Part shown: piece by piece, positions 36,603 to 45,379 of the stretch
How positions within the stretch are numbered: position 1 is the stretch's first letter
Layout of the letters: every line of letters starts with the position of its first letter
Source: Rivularia sp. PCC 7116
GTDB taxonomy: Bacteria; Cyanobacteriota; Cyanobacteriia; Cyanobacteriales; Nostocaceae
Assembly (NCBI RefSeq): GCF_000316665.1
Contig: NC_019678.1
Location: forward strand, 124,001 to 188,000
Length of the DNA stretch: 64,000 nt
Direction of reading: 5' to 3'
The notes under the pieces: generated by a model
Told to the model about the DNA's origin: nothing
The model's input: only the letters and a program-made list of their open reading frames with translations
The model's database searches: none
Made by a program: the position numbers and the translations under genes

Positions 36603-37727
36603 ATGGCTCGCGACTATTATGAAATTCTGGGTGTCTCTCGTGACACCGACAAAGAAGAAATGAAAAGTGCTTACCGCCGCCTAGCCCGGAAGTATCACCC
36701 AGACGTGAACAAAGAGCCGGGAGCCGAGGAGCGGTTTAAGGAAATCAACCGCGCTTATGAAGTGCTTTCGGAACCGGAAACCCGCGCTCGTTACGACCGT
36801 TTTGGAGAACAAGGAGTATCGGGTGCTGGTGCTGCTGGCTTCCAAGACTTCGGGGATATGGGTGGTTTTGCCGATATATTCGAGAGTATTTTTAGTGGCT
36901 TTGCTGGAGGTGCAGGTCAGTCTCAAAGAAGACGTAGCGGACCTGTTCGAGGTGATGACCTCCGCTTGGACTTAAAGCTCGATTTTCGAGAAGCGGTATT
37001 TGGCGGCGAAAAAGAAATTCGCATCTCTCATCTGGAAACTTGTGACGTTTGTAGCGGTTCTGGCGCTAAACCTGGTACCCGCCCTCGGGCTTGTTCCACC
37101 TGTAGCGGTTCGGGTCAAGTTCGCCGCGTAACTCGTACTCCTTTCGGTAGTTTTACACAAGTATCAACTTGTCCTACCTGTAACGGACAGGGAATGGTCG
37201 TGGAAGACAAATGTGATGCCTGTGAGGGTAAAGGCGCAAATCAAGTTACCAAGAAACTTAAAATTACTATTCCAGCCGGTGTTGACAACGGTACCCGTTT
37301 GCGTATATCCAATGAAGGTGATGCTGGAATCCGAGGTGGTGCCCCTGGAGATTTATACGTTTACTTATTTGTAAATGAAGATGAAGAATTTCAGCGCGAT
37401 GGTATCAATGTACTGTCAGAAATCAAAGTTAGCTATCTTCAAGCAATTTTAGGATGTCGCTTAGAAGTAAATACTGTAGACGGCCCGGTAGAAATGATTA
37501 TTCCCCCCGGAACTCAACCTAATACGGTCATGAAGTTGGAAAATCGCGGCGTCCCACGTTTAGGAAATCCCGTAAGCAGAGGCGACCATATGATCACAGT
37601 ATTAATTGATATTCCCACCAAGGTGACACCTGACGAAAGAGAATTACTTGAAAAACTAGCTAAAATTAAAGGAGAGCGAACCGGCAAAGGCGGCTTAGAA
37701 GGATTTTTGGGAAAACTATTTAATTAA
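36603..37727 (+). CDS. dnaJ: Co-chaperone DnaJ (type I)
   Basis: J-domain protein that stimulates DnaK ATPase and delivers substrates. The J-domain holds HPD at residues 32-34 ([10 protein letters not shown]). A Gly/Phe-rich linker follows (about 75-110). The zinc domain has all four CxxCxGxG repeats: [24 protein letters not shown] and CDACEGKG (about 141-215). Both C-terminal beta domains follow. At 374 residues it is a complete type I DnaJ. The tusA-like gene starts 4 bases after its stop, so dnaJ-tusA-rsgA is one operon. Confidence 0.95.
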   Translation: MARDYYEILGVSRDTDKEEMKSAYRRLARKYHPDVNKEPGAEERFKEINRAYEVLSEPETRARYDRFGEQGVSGAGAAGFQDFGDMGGFADIFESIFSGFAGGAGQSQRRRSGPVRGDDLRLDLKLDFREAVFGGEKEIRISHLETCDVCSGSGAKPGTRPRACSTCSGSGQVRRVTRTPFGSFTQVSTCPTCNGQGMVVEDKCDACEGKGANQVTKKLKITIPAGVDNGTRLRISNEGDAGIRGGAPGDLYVYLFVNEDEEFQRDGINVLSEIKVSYLQAILGCRLEVNTVDGPVEMIIPPGTQPNTVMKLENRGVPRLGNPVSRGDHMITVLIDIPTKVTPDERELLEKLAKIKGERTGKGGLEGFLGKLFN

Positions 37728-37731
37728 AATA

Positions 37732-37989
37732 ATGAGTGTATCTTCACTTTTATCTCCCGATGCTCAACTTGACTTACGGGGAACTCCTTGTCCAATTAAT
37801 TTTGTGCGGACTAAGCTTCGTTTGCAGCAAATGCAAGCAGGGGAATTACTCGAAGTCTGGTTAGATCCAGGAGAACCAATCGAGCAGGTTCCCGATAGCT
37901 TGACAATGGCTGGTTATAAAATTGAACAAATTACTGACTGTTCTGGCTATTTCTCCTTATTAGTACGCTGTAGTATTAGTGACTCATGA
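37732..37989 (+). CDS. tusA: TusA-family sulfurtransferase
   Basis: An 85-residue SirA/TusA-like protein. The family motif is LDLRGTPCPINFVRTK with the sulfur-carrying Cys20-Pro21. TusA passes persulfide sulfur for tRNA 2-thiolation or molybdenum cofactor work in other bacteria; the partner here is unknown. It begins 4 bases after dnaJ, and its TGA overlaps the rsgA ATG (ATGA), so all three genes should be translationally coupled. The rest of a TusBCDE relay is not in the window. Confidence 0.88.
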   Translation: MSVSSLLSPDAQLDLRGTPCPINFVRTKLRLQQMQAGELLEVWLDPGEPIEQVPDSLTMAGYKIEQITDCSGYFSLLVRCSISDS

Positions 37990-39164
37990 GTGGCGAAGCA
38001 TCATTAATTAGTCCTGGAGATTTAACAGGTACAGTTCTAGCAGTGCAAGCCAACTATTATAGAGTTCAGCTTGATTTAAAAGCAGGTGAAGTCCAAGAGG
38101 CAAGAAAAGAAAGAAGTTCGTCATCTGATACTGATAACATAATATTTGATTCCTCAACTTCCCCTGACTCCTCTGCTTCTTCTGCTTCAATTACCCCATT
38201 ACCATCGATTCTTTTATGTACTCGCAGAAGCCGCTTAAAAAAAATCGGTCAACAGGTAATAGTTGGCGATCGCGTTGTCATAGAAGAACCAGATTGGGCC
38301 GGTGGTAGGGGTGCTATCGGCGATGTTTTTCCCCGCCACTCGGAACTCGATCGTCCGGCGATCGCAAATGTAAACCAAATTTTATTGGTATTTGCAGTCA
38401 CAGATCCTCCCTTAGAGCCTTATCAACTCAGCCGTTTTTTAGTGAAGGGTGAGTCAACAGGTTTAGATGTAGTTTTATGTTTGAATAAAAGCGATTTAAT
38501 CGCTTCCCAAGAGCAAGCAGAAATTAAAGAGCGTCTAAATGCTTGGGGCTATCAACCGGAGTTTATCAGCGTTTACAAAGATATCAATATAGACGCTGTA
38601 GAAAATATTTTGAGAAGTAAAATTACCGTAATTGCCGGAGCTTCCGGAGTCGGAAAATCCAGTTTAATTAATACTTTAATTCCCAACGCCAATTTAAGGG
38701 TTGCAGAAGTTTCCGGAAAATTAGCTCGCGGAAGGCATACTACTCGTCACGTAGAACTATTTGAAATTCCCGGAGGAGGTTTACTCGCGGATACTCCAGG
38801 TTTTAATCAACCAGACCTCGATTGTACGCCAGAAGAACTAGTCAGTTACTTTCCAGAAGCTATGCAAAGGTTACAAAGTGGTAGCTGCAGGTTTAATAAT
38901 TGTCTGCATCGAAATGAACCAGATTGTGTAGTGCGAGGAGATTGGGAACGTTATCAAGATTATTTAGAATTTTTAGAAGAAGCAATTGAACGTCAAACTT
39001 GGCTCAAGCAGCAAGCCGATCCAGAATCCAATATGAAGCTAAAAACAAAAGGAAAAGGGCGGCAACAATACGAACCAAGGTTAGAAAGCAAGAAATATCG
39101 CCGGGTTTCTCGGAAGAAACAGCAGCAGAAATTACAACAACTTTATCAAGAAAGCGAAGATTAA
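37986..39164 (+). CDS. rsgA: Ribosome small subunit-dependent GTPase RsgA
   Basis: Circularly permuted GTPase that checks late 30S subunit assembly. After an OB-fold N-terminus the G motifs come in permuted order: LCLNKSDLI (G4) first, then G1 GASGVGKSS at 218-226, then ADTPGF (G3). The zinc finger (Cys in SGSCRFNNCLHRNEPDC) and a very basic C-terminal tail follow. At 392 residues it is longer than usual because of a Ser-rich insert at about 38-70 (RKERSSSSDTDN and SSTSPDSSASSAS) in the OB fold. The ATGA overlap with tusA fixes the start. Confidence 0.93.
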   Translation: MSGEASLISPGDLTGTVLAVQANYYRVQLDLKAGEVQEARKERSSSSDTDNIIFDSSTSPDSSASSASITPLPSILLCTRRSRLKKIGQQVIVGDRVVIEEPDWAGGRGAIGDVFPRHSELDRPAIANVNQILLVFAVTDPPLEPYQLSRFLVKGESTGLDVVLCLNKSDLIASQEQAEIKERLNAWGYQPEFISVYKDINIDAVENILRSKITVIAGASGVGKSSLINTLIPNANLRVAEVSGKLARGRHTTRHVELFEIPGGGLLADTPGFNQPDLDCTPEELVSYFPEAMQRLQSGSCRFNNCLHRNEPDCVVRGDWERYQDYLEFLEEAIERQTWLKQQADPESNMKLKTKGKGRQQYEPRLESKKYRRVSRKKQQQKLQQLYQESED

Positions 39165-39533
39165 AATTAGGGCATCGGTAATTGCTAATTGCGCGGACAG
39201 AGCATTAAAGAAGATTGGGAAATGGGGACAACTGTAAGATGCTCCCAATACCCGCTAGTTGATATTCACAACTCTTAAACTACGCCTTATGCCAATCTAA
39301 AACACGCATAAATCAATAAAAATTGGCAACGATAGCTTACTCATTCCCATAAAGTCTTAAAATATTGTTAACTTCTGACTAACTAGAAATGTTCCTTCGG
39401 CGAGTAAAAACGCTTTTAGGCTTTATTTATCTAGTCCCACAGTTAAAGTGTGGAATAGGTTCGTGCTTGATTTCCGGAGGAATACTTCTGCTTAATCACA
39501 ACAATATATAGATATCAGCTCGGAATTAATACT
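39165..39533. other. Intergenic region upstream of the GH57 gene
   Basis: About 370 bases without a gene. CCGGAGGAAT at 39475-39484 is Shine-Dalgarno-like but lies about 50 bases before the ATG. No clear hairpin ends the rsgA operon here. Confidence 0.45.
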
Positions 39534-41123
39534 ATGGCTATTGGCTACGTCGCGCTTGTACTTCACGCACACCTGCCCTTCGTTCGTCACCCAGAAAGTG
39601 ACTATGTGCTGGAGGAAGAATGGCTTTATGAAGCTATTACAGAAACTTACATACCTTTATTACGAGTCTTTGAAGGATTGAAACGGGACGGTGTTGATTT
39701 TAAAATCACCATGAGTATGACACCACCTTTGGTTTCGATGTTGCGCGACCCGCTTCTCCAAGAACGTTATGACGAACACTTGGCAAAACTACAGGAACTT
39801 GTAGAACTAGAAAGCGAACATAATGCTGAAAATGGTCATCTTAAATATTTAGCTGAGCATTATATAAAGGAATTTGATGCTACTAGAGAAATCTGGGAAC
39901 GATATAAAGGCGATTTGGTAACTGCTTTTAAGCAATTCCAAGATTCTAATAATATCGATATCATCACCTGTGGTGCGACTCACGGTTATTTACCGCTAAT
40001 GAAAATGTATCCACAGGCGGTTTGGGCACAACTTCAGGTAGCAGCAGAGCATTACGAAGAAAACTTTGGTCGTCCACCTAGAGGTATTTGGCTACCTGAA
40101 TGCGCTTATTATGAAGGCTTAGAGCGCATGGTCGCTGATGCTGGACTGCGTTATTTCCTTACCGATGGGCATGGTATTTTGTATGCCCGCCCTCGTCCCC
40201 GATTTGGTACTTACGCCCCTATTTTTACAGAAACTGGCGTTGCAGCTTTTGGGCGAGATCATGAATCTTCGCAACAGGTATGGTCTTCTGAAGTTGGTTA
40301 CCCCGGTGCTGCGGAATATCGGGAATTTTATAAAGATTTGGGCTGGGAGGCTGAGTACGAGTATATTAAGCCTTACATTATGCCTAACGGTCAACGCAAA
40401 AACACGGGCATTAAATATCATAAAATTACCGGTCGCGGTTTAGGACTTGGCGATAAGCAACTTTATGACCCCTACTGGGCCAGAGAAAAAACGGCAGAAC
40501 ATGCTTCTAACTTTACGTTCAACCGCGAACGTCAGGTCGAGCATCTGCATAATATGATGCATCGTCCTCCAATTGTGGTTTCCCCATACGATGCCGAATT
40601 ATTCGGACATTGGTGGTATGAAGGTCCTTGGTTTATTGATTATCTATATCGTAAATCCTGGTTTGACCAAAATACCTATGATATGACTCATTTATCGGAC
40701 TACTTGAAGACTAATCCGGTTCAACAAGTTTGTCGCCCTTCTCAGTCAAGTTGGGGATACAAGGGCTTTCATGAGTACTGGTTGAATGAAACTAATACTT
40801 GGATTTATCCTCATTTACATAAAGCTGCCGAACGGATGATTGAATTATCTAGCCGAGAAGCCGAAGATGAGTTGGAGTGGAAGGCTCTCAATCAAGCAGC
40901 ACGAGAATTGCTTCTAGCACAATCTTCTGACTGGGCTTTTATTATGCGAACTGGAACAATGGTTCCTTATGCTGTAAGAAGAACTCGTTCTCATTTAATG
41001 CGATTTAATAAGCTTTACGAAGATATTAATATTGGAAAAATTGATAGCGGATGGTTGGAGAAAGTTGAATATATGGACAATATTTTTCCTAGCATCAACT
41101 ATCGAGCATACCGGACTTTGTAA
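39534..41123 (+). CDS. GH57 1,4-alpha-glucan branching enzyme
   Basis: GH57 glycoside hydrolase of the branching-enzyme type, which moves alpha-1,4-glucan chains to alpha-1,6 branch points in glycogen. It starts MAIGYVALVLHAHLPFVRHP, the GH57 N-terminal motif. The nucleophile is E189 in GIWLPECAYYEG and the acid/base D353 in SPYDAELFGHWW; these positions fit those reported for archaeal GH57 branching enzymes. The C-terminal helical domain ends YRAYRTL. At 529 residues it is complete. Cyanobacteria also have GH13 GlgB, so this may be a second branching activity. A hairpin follows at 41145. Confidence 0.9.
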   Translation: MAIGYVALVLHAHLPFVRHPESDYVLEEEWLYEAITETYIPLLRVFEGLKRDGVDFKITMSMTPPLVSMLRDPLLQERYDEHLAKLQELVELESEHNAENGHLKYLAEHYIKEFDATREIWERYKGDLVTAFKQFQDSNNIDIITCGATHGYLPLMKMYPQAVWAQLQVAAEHYEENFGRPPRGIWLPECAYYEGLERMVADAGLRYFLTDGHGILYARPRPRFGTYAPIFTETGVAAFGRDHESSQQVWSSEVGYPGAAEYREFYKDLGWEAEYEYIKPYIMPNGQRKNTGIKYHKITGRGLGLGDKQLYDPYWAREKTAEHASNFTFNRERQVEHLHNMMHRPPIVVSPYDAELFGHWWYEGPWFIDYLYRKSWFDQNTYDMTHLSDYLKTNPVQQVCRPSQSSWGYKGFHEYWLNETNTWIYPHLHKAAERMIELSSREAEDELEWKALNQAARELLLAQSSDWAFIMRTGTMVPYAVRRTRSHLMRFNKLYEDINIGKIDSGWLEKVEYMDNIFPSINYRAYRTL

Positions 41124-41144
41124 TTTAAAGGCGTAATTGTTTTT

Positions 41145-41167
41145 AGGTGGGCTATGTCCACCTTTTC
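41145..41167 (+). terminator. Hairpin terminator after the GH57 gene
   Basis: Stem AGGTGG / CCACCT around a GCTATGT loop, then TTTT, 22 bases past the stop. Nearly the same hairpin as after pepA. Confidence 0.75.
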
Positions 41168-41220
41168 CGAAAAAATGGGTAGACAATAGTATTTTAATTA
41201 TAAAAAATAGCCATATGCAC

Positions 41221-41252
41221 AAAACCCCCAGTATCGCTATACTGAGGGTTTT
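41221..41252 (-). terminator. Hairpin terminator of the Psb35-like gene
   Basis: Long stem AAAACCCCCAGTAT / ATACTGAGGGTTTT with a CGCT loop and one mismatch, 38 bases past the minus-strand stop. It can work in both directions between the convergent genes. Confidence 0.75.
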
Positions 41253-41289
41253 GCTTATGAAAACGCCGTTATTAAAGCATTTCATTCTC

Positions 41290-41523
41290 TTATTCTTTAC
41301 CCATTTGCTTACCAGCATAAGCATCAATAGCGTAGGCAGGTACGCGCTCAATGTAGTCGGTTTCTTTACCAGTCACTGATTTAGCTAAGAAATCAAAAGA
41401 TTCAGAACTCCAGTTGCGCTCGTGAATCGGCTTTCTCTGCTCTCCTCGGAAATACGCTTGGCTACCGATTAATGCAGCAGCTACCCAACCAACCACGAAT
41501 AGTGAAATCAATATAGTCATCAT
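41290..41523 (-). CDS. Small thylakoid protein, Psb35-related
   Basis: A 77-residue protein with one N-terminal transmembrane helix (ILISLFVVGWVAAALIGSQA, residues 4-23) and a polar tail with RGEQRKPIHERNWSSESF and YIERVPAYAIDAYAGKQMG. It looks like the small cyanobacterial protein family annotated as Psb35-related, connected with the CP47 module of photosystem II assembly. That link is from memory of the family and should be treated as tentative. The gene stands alone with its own terminator, and a start at the second Met is possible. Confidence 0.55.
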   Translation of the reverse strand: MMTILISLFVVGWVAAALIGSQAYFRGEQRKPIHERNWSSESFDFLAKSVTGKETDYIERVPAYAIDAYAGKQMGKE

Positions 41524-41737
41524 GTTGCTTACGTCTCTCTATTAAACTTTTGTGTCTTTATGTAAACAAAGGTAACAAAATATTACAAAAGAGTTAAAGG
41601 TGTGTTAACCGATAAACTATATAGGGTATCCCACCTTGCATTATTACCGTTCAACTGCATCGCAAAAAACATTATGGTGGTTTTCCGTTTAATATTGCAC
41701 TCACCGCAGATACAAATCTGTATTTATAGATAAAAAA

Positions 41738-43147
41738 TCAATCTCCACCCGACTCCACGAGTTTACCGATATTAAAGTCTATTCTTGTCCAACCTTTTAA
41801 TTTAAATAAGTTTTTTAGCAGTAGTAAAGGAATTTGCCAATGATGAACCATTAAAAATGGCAAGGAATCGTCAAATGTGTAAATTGCGTCTGTACCTTGC
41901 AGCATATTCTTTATCCAATTTCCTAATTGAGAAAAAGAACGAATTTCATTTAAACGCCAAAACTCATGATAAGTCCAGTAAGTAGGCTTGCTATTAATTA
42001 ATGCTTGTAAAGGTTCTTTGATGGGTTCTTTACTTAAGTAAGCATTGGCTGCTGGTTGCAGTTGATCGTGAAAAATAGTGATTGCAGAATGAGTACGCGG
42101 ATTACATTCAATAGCATAGACATTACCATCTTCAGCTTCAATGAAATCAAAAGAAAGCTGTCCTGTAACTCCTAATTCTTTAACAAAGTGCGTTACCCAT
42201 TCACGAATTTTTGCATTTTCTACGTTTTCGTAGTTGACTTGAAAAGCCGATGACTCGCAACAACAATGCAGTCTTACAACACCATCGCGAATAGTACTAT
42301 GAGTGCAATATTCTTTGCCAGGAATAAATTCCTGCATTATCCAAGGCTTTTGCGGGCTAATTGGTAAACTTCTGACAAAAGCTTCTGTTTCTTCGGGAGT
42401 ATCACAAGGAAGCTTAGTTAAATCTAAGCGTCTTACTGAGTCGTAAGGAATACTTTTAAGAATGTATTTACGAGTTTCTCCAGAAAAATCAAAATTTAAA
42501 ACCTGTTCGGGATTAGTTATTTTAAAAGATTTAGGAACCGATAAACCAAAACTTCGCGCTTTCTCGCTAAAAGCAAATTTATCGTCAAGCATTTCGCAGG
42601 TAGCAGCATCTATATGAAATACTTCGCAATATTCTGATAGTGTTTGTTTTGCTAAAGCATCGTAATAGCTAGCGATTGGACTTGTTACCGGAATGTATAT
42701 ATCAATGTTTTCTTTATTTACAATATCTATTAAAGCTTGAGTGTAAATTTGTGAATCTTTTTGCGGTACGGGTGTTGTATAAAATTTATCTACAGCTTGA
42801 GAAAATCGATGACCTGATAACCAGTATTTGTGAGTTTCTGTTAGCACTACTCGATGTCCTGCGGCATGAAAAAACCGAGCAAGCTGTAGTGCTTTGGTCA
42901 TTTTTCCGCCACTAATAAGAATATTTTTCCGCTCGGCAGTAGTTACCGTTGTCTGTTCTTTTTGAAACGGAGAAATAAGTATTTTTAAGACCAGGGAGAT
43001 AAATACGATAGTGGCGTTAATTGGTAAAGCTAGCAACAGTGCAGTTAAAGTAGCTAAGTTCTGAACTAATGCTACAAAACGCCTTCCTAACGAAATCGTA
43101 TGTGTTGCAGTTTGAGAAGAGAGAACAGGAATAGATGATTGTGCCAT
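41738..43147 (-). CDS. mysC: ATP-grasp mycosporine-glycine synthase MysC
   Basis: ATP-grasp ligase that joins glycine to 4-deoxygadusol, giving mycosporine-glycine. The N-terminal region has hydrophobic segments (LVQNLATLTALLLALPINAT and IVFISLVLKILI, about 27-60), typical of MysC. The Rossmann-like start ILISGGKMTKALQLARFF follows, then ATP-grasp parts YILKSIPYDSVRRLDL, WIMQEFIPGKEY and GQLSFDFIEAEDGNVYAIEC with NPRTHSAI for metal binding. Length 469 is standard. It is third on the minus strand after mysA-mysB, with a 154-base gap holding a palindrome. No mysD or mysE follows. Confidence 0.92.
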   Translation of the reverse strand: MAQSSIPVLSSQTATHTISLGRRFVALVQNLATLTALLLALPINATIVFISLVLKILISPFQKEQTTVTTAERKNILISGGKMTKALQLARFFHAAGHRVVLTETHKYWLSGHRFSQAVDKFYTTPVPQKDSQIYTQALIDIVNKENIDIYIPVTSPIASYYDALAKQTLSEYCEVFHIDAATCEMLDDKFAFSEKARSFGLSVPKSFKITNPEQVLNFDFSGETRKYILKSIPYDSVRRLDLTKLPCDTPEETEAFVRSLPISPQKPWIMQEFIPGKEYCTHSTIRDGVVRLHCCCESSAFQVNYENVENAKIREWVTHFVKELGVTGQLSFDFIEAEDGNVYAIECNPRTHSAITIFHDQLQPAANAYLSKEPIKEPLQALINSKPTYWTYHEFWRLNEIRSFSQLGNWIKNMLQGTDAIYTFDDSLPFLMVHHWQIPLLLLKNLFKLKGWTRIDFNIGKLVESGGD

Positions 43148-43246
43148 TTTCTAATACTGTTAAAAACTAAAAAAGAATGAATTAGCAAACATAACTGCGA
43201 TAAGAAAAGTTTTTAGAGAATGAGCATTAACTTGATTTAATCTTCC

Positions 43247-43274
43247 TAATCCTCCCTTTATAAAGGGAGGATTA
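43247..43274. repeat. Perfect 28-base palindrome between mysB and mysC
   Basis: TAATCCTCCCTTTA followed by its exact complement. It begins 28 bases past the mysB stop and has no U tract, so it may lower read-through into mysC, protect the upstream message or simply be a dispersed repeat. Confidence 0.7.
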
Positions 43275-43301
43275 AAGAAAGCATAAGCCTAACGGAAGAT
43301 T

Positions 43302-44138
43302 TTAATCTTGATTACGGCGAATGATGGTTAAACCATCTCGAACCGGAAGTAAAACTTGTTCAACACGTTTATCCAAGGCAACGGTGCGGTTAAATTCAGC
43401 GATCGCCTTTCCGTTTGCAGTACGTTCTGCTTCGCTTAAATAAGGCTGTCCTTGAAGCAATGTATTATCAACGCAGATAAAACCAGATGGGGCTAACAGA
43501 TTTTTCTCTAACAGAGTATTGAAATAATCTACGTACCCTGGTTTGTCTGCATCAATAAATACAAACTCAAAAGACTCTCCATCTGCTGCTAGTTTGTCCA
43601 AAGTTTCCATTGCCGAACCAATTTCAACTTGGATTTTTTCTCCATGAGGAGATTCTTGGAAAGCAGTTTTACCAAACTCTGCTGTGTAAGGGTCAACTTC
43701 ACAAGCAATTAGCTTTCCATCTGCGGGTAATGCTTCTGCCATTGCTAGAGCAGAATAGCCGGTAAACATACCGATTTCCAATACTCGCTTTGCTTTAGTC
43801 ATATGGATGAACATCTTTAAAGTTTGTCCTTCTATATGACCAGAAAGCATTTCTTGCTCTAAAGCAACAACGGTTTCACCGCCCTTAAAGCGATTACCCC
43901 ACTGCTCTCGCGCCGTTTTTTCTGCCAGAGCTTTTAAAGCTGCTGATTCAGAAGTGGTGCATTCTTCTAAATAAGGGTCTAAAGCAGAAGCTAAACGAGA
44001 AGCAAAGTTGAGCTTTTCTTTAATCTGTGCTGGCAATGTTTCTTTATCCAATGCTTGCACAACCGCTTCTAACTCTTGGGCTAATATCCCTAAAGGGGTA
44101 ACTGGTCTAGCTACTGGTTTCTCTACAACACCCGTCAT
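43302..44138 (-). CDS. mysB: O-methyltransferase MysB
   Basis: SAM-dependent class I O-methyltransferase that turns demethyl-4-deoxygadusol into 4-deoxygadusol. SAM motifs are VLEIGMFTGYSALAMAEAL (about 114-132), LIACEVDPYTAEF and FEFVFIDADKPGYVDYF; the last resembles the metal-dependent catechol/caffeoyl-CoA type. Length 278 fits MysB. Its ATG overlaps the mysA stop by one base (TAATG), so the two proteins are translationally coupled. Confidence 0.92.
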   Translation of the reverse strand: MTGVVEKPVARPVTPLGILAQELEAVVQALDKETLPAQIKEKLNFASRLASALDPYLEECTTSESAALKALAEKTAREQWGNRFKGGETVVALEQEMLSGHIEGQTLKMFIHMTKAKRVLEIGMFTGYSALAMAEALPADGKLIACEVDPYTAEFGKTAFQESPHGEKIQVEIGSAMETLDKLAADGESFEFVFIDADKPGYVDYFNTLLEKNLLAPSGFICVDNTLLQGQPYLSEAERTANGKAIAEFNRTVALDKRVEQVLLPVRDGLTIIRRNQD

Positions 44139-45379
44139 TAGCTTTCGCTCCCTACAAGCTCAGCTTCTGATTCAGAATAAACTGGGTACATATCAACCCC
44201 TTCACCACCACGAGGGAATTTCTGACAAATTTCTTTGTGTTCTGCCAAAGCTTCCGTTAATTCTTCAGGGGTCAAGTCGTTAACGAAGAAGCATTCGCCG
44301 ATTGGTTTTGGCATTGCAGCTCTTTGTTTTCCGTCTCTTGTCAGAGAAATAGATTCAGTTGCACGCCATAAAAGATCTGCTTCCAATAAAGGATGATCCA
44401 GAGAAAGTCCAATTCGGCTCATTGTGCCTAAAATCCGGTCTCTATCTTCCTTGGTGATATAACCTCTTCTAGCTGCAATTGTTGCAGATAAAGCCATATC
44501 GATATTGACTGCATGACCGTGGAAAATAGGTACGCGGGGTGCTAGTTCAAGAGTTGGACTCCAGCTATGACCATAGGCTATAACTCTATCTAGGTCTAAC
44601 TCGTGTAGGTTTGGTACTTCATATTCCAACATCTTTTTGATGGCTTTGTAAGTCAATTTATGAGCGACTTCTTTAATTTCCTCTGTCGCATCATTGTTAC
44701 CAAAGTGAGTACGAAGCAATTCTTCACCGTATTCTTCGAGCAATTCAAATACTTCTTTGTGCCCAACTACGGCAATTTTGACTAATTCTGCCATACCGTT
44801 GCGGACTTGATCGGTAGGCAAGGTGCCTAAGAAGGAGAAATCAAGGAATACTTTTGAAGAAGCATGGTAAGCACCTAGGCGATTTTTGAGCTTCTTATGG
44901 TTAACTGCGACTTTAATTGCAACACTAGCGTCAATCAAACCAATCAAAGTAGTAGGGATGCGGATATAGTTACTGCTGCGACGATAAGTAGAACAAGCAA
45001 AACCCGCAACATCTGTTACTAATCCACCACCGATTACCAAAACAGGCTCTTTACGAACTAGTTTGAAATCAGCGAATGCATCTATAATTTTCTCGAATGT
45101 TTGGATTGTTTTATTAGGCTCGGTGATAGTTACGGGGAAAGCAGTTACATCGATGTTGTAATGCTCGAAATACTGCTGCATTTTACTGCTGTAATGCTTG
45201 TAGACATTAGAATCTACAACAGCCAAGCATCGACCGAACTTCTGATAGCATTCTGCTAGTTCTGAATTATTAATGTCGAAAATCCCATCAACATAGACGA
45301 GGCTATATTCAATTTTTTCATAAGCTTCTACATGAAAAGCTGATTCAGTAGCTTCTAACTTTGACTGAACAATACCCAT
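44138..45379 (-). CDS. mysA: Demethyl-4-deoxygadusol synthase MysA
   Basis: Sugar-phosphate cyclase of the 3-dehydroquinate synthase superfamily. It converts sedoheptulose 7-phosphate to demethyl-4-deoxygadusol, the first step to mycosporine-like amino acid sunscreens. Visible motifs: NAD-binding [18 protein letters not shown], then [47 protein letters not shown], and metal-ligand histidines in [12 protein letters not shown] and [12 protein letters not shown]. Length 413 matches DDGS and not the shorter AroB. Being followed by MysB and MysC supports DDGS over the related epi-valiolone synthase. First gene of mysABC. Confidence 0.93.
   Translation of the reverse strand: MGIVQSKLEATESAFHVEAYEKIEYSLVYVDGIFDINNSELAECYQKFGRCLAVVDSNVYKHYSSKMQQYFEHYNIDVTAFPVTITEPNKTIQTFEKIIDAFADFKLVRKEPVLVIGGGLVTDVAGFACSTYRRSSNYIRIPTTLIGLIDASVAIKVAVNHKKLKNRLGAYHASSKVFLDFSFLGTLPTDQVRNGMAELVKIAVVGHKEVFELLEEYGEELLRTHFGNNDATEEIKEVAHKLTYKAIKKMLEYEVPNLHELDLDRVIAYGHSWSPTLELAPRVPIFHGHAVNIDMALSATIAARRGYITKEDRDRILGTMSRIGLSLDHPLLEADLLWRATESISLTRDGKQRAAMPKPIGECFFVNDLTPEELTEALAEHKEICQKFPRGGEGVDMYPVYSESEAELVGSES

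Noticed and set aside
44138-45379. AroB (3-dehydroquinate synthase) or 2-epi-5-epi-valiolone synthase in place of MysA
   Set aside because: Length of 413 residues and linkage with an O-methyltransferase and an ATP-grasp ligase fit demethyl-4-deoxygadusol synthase better.
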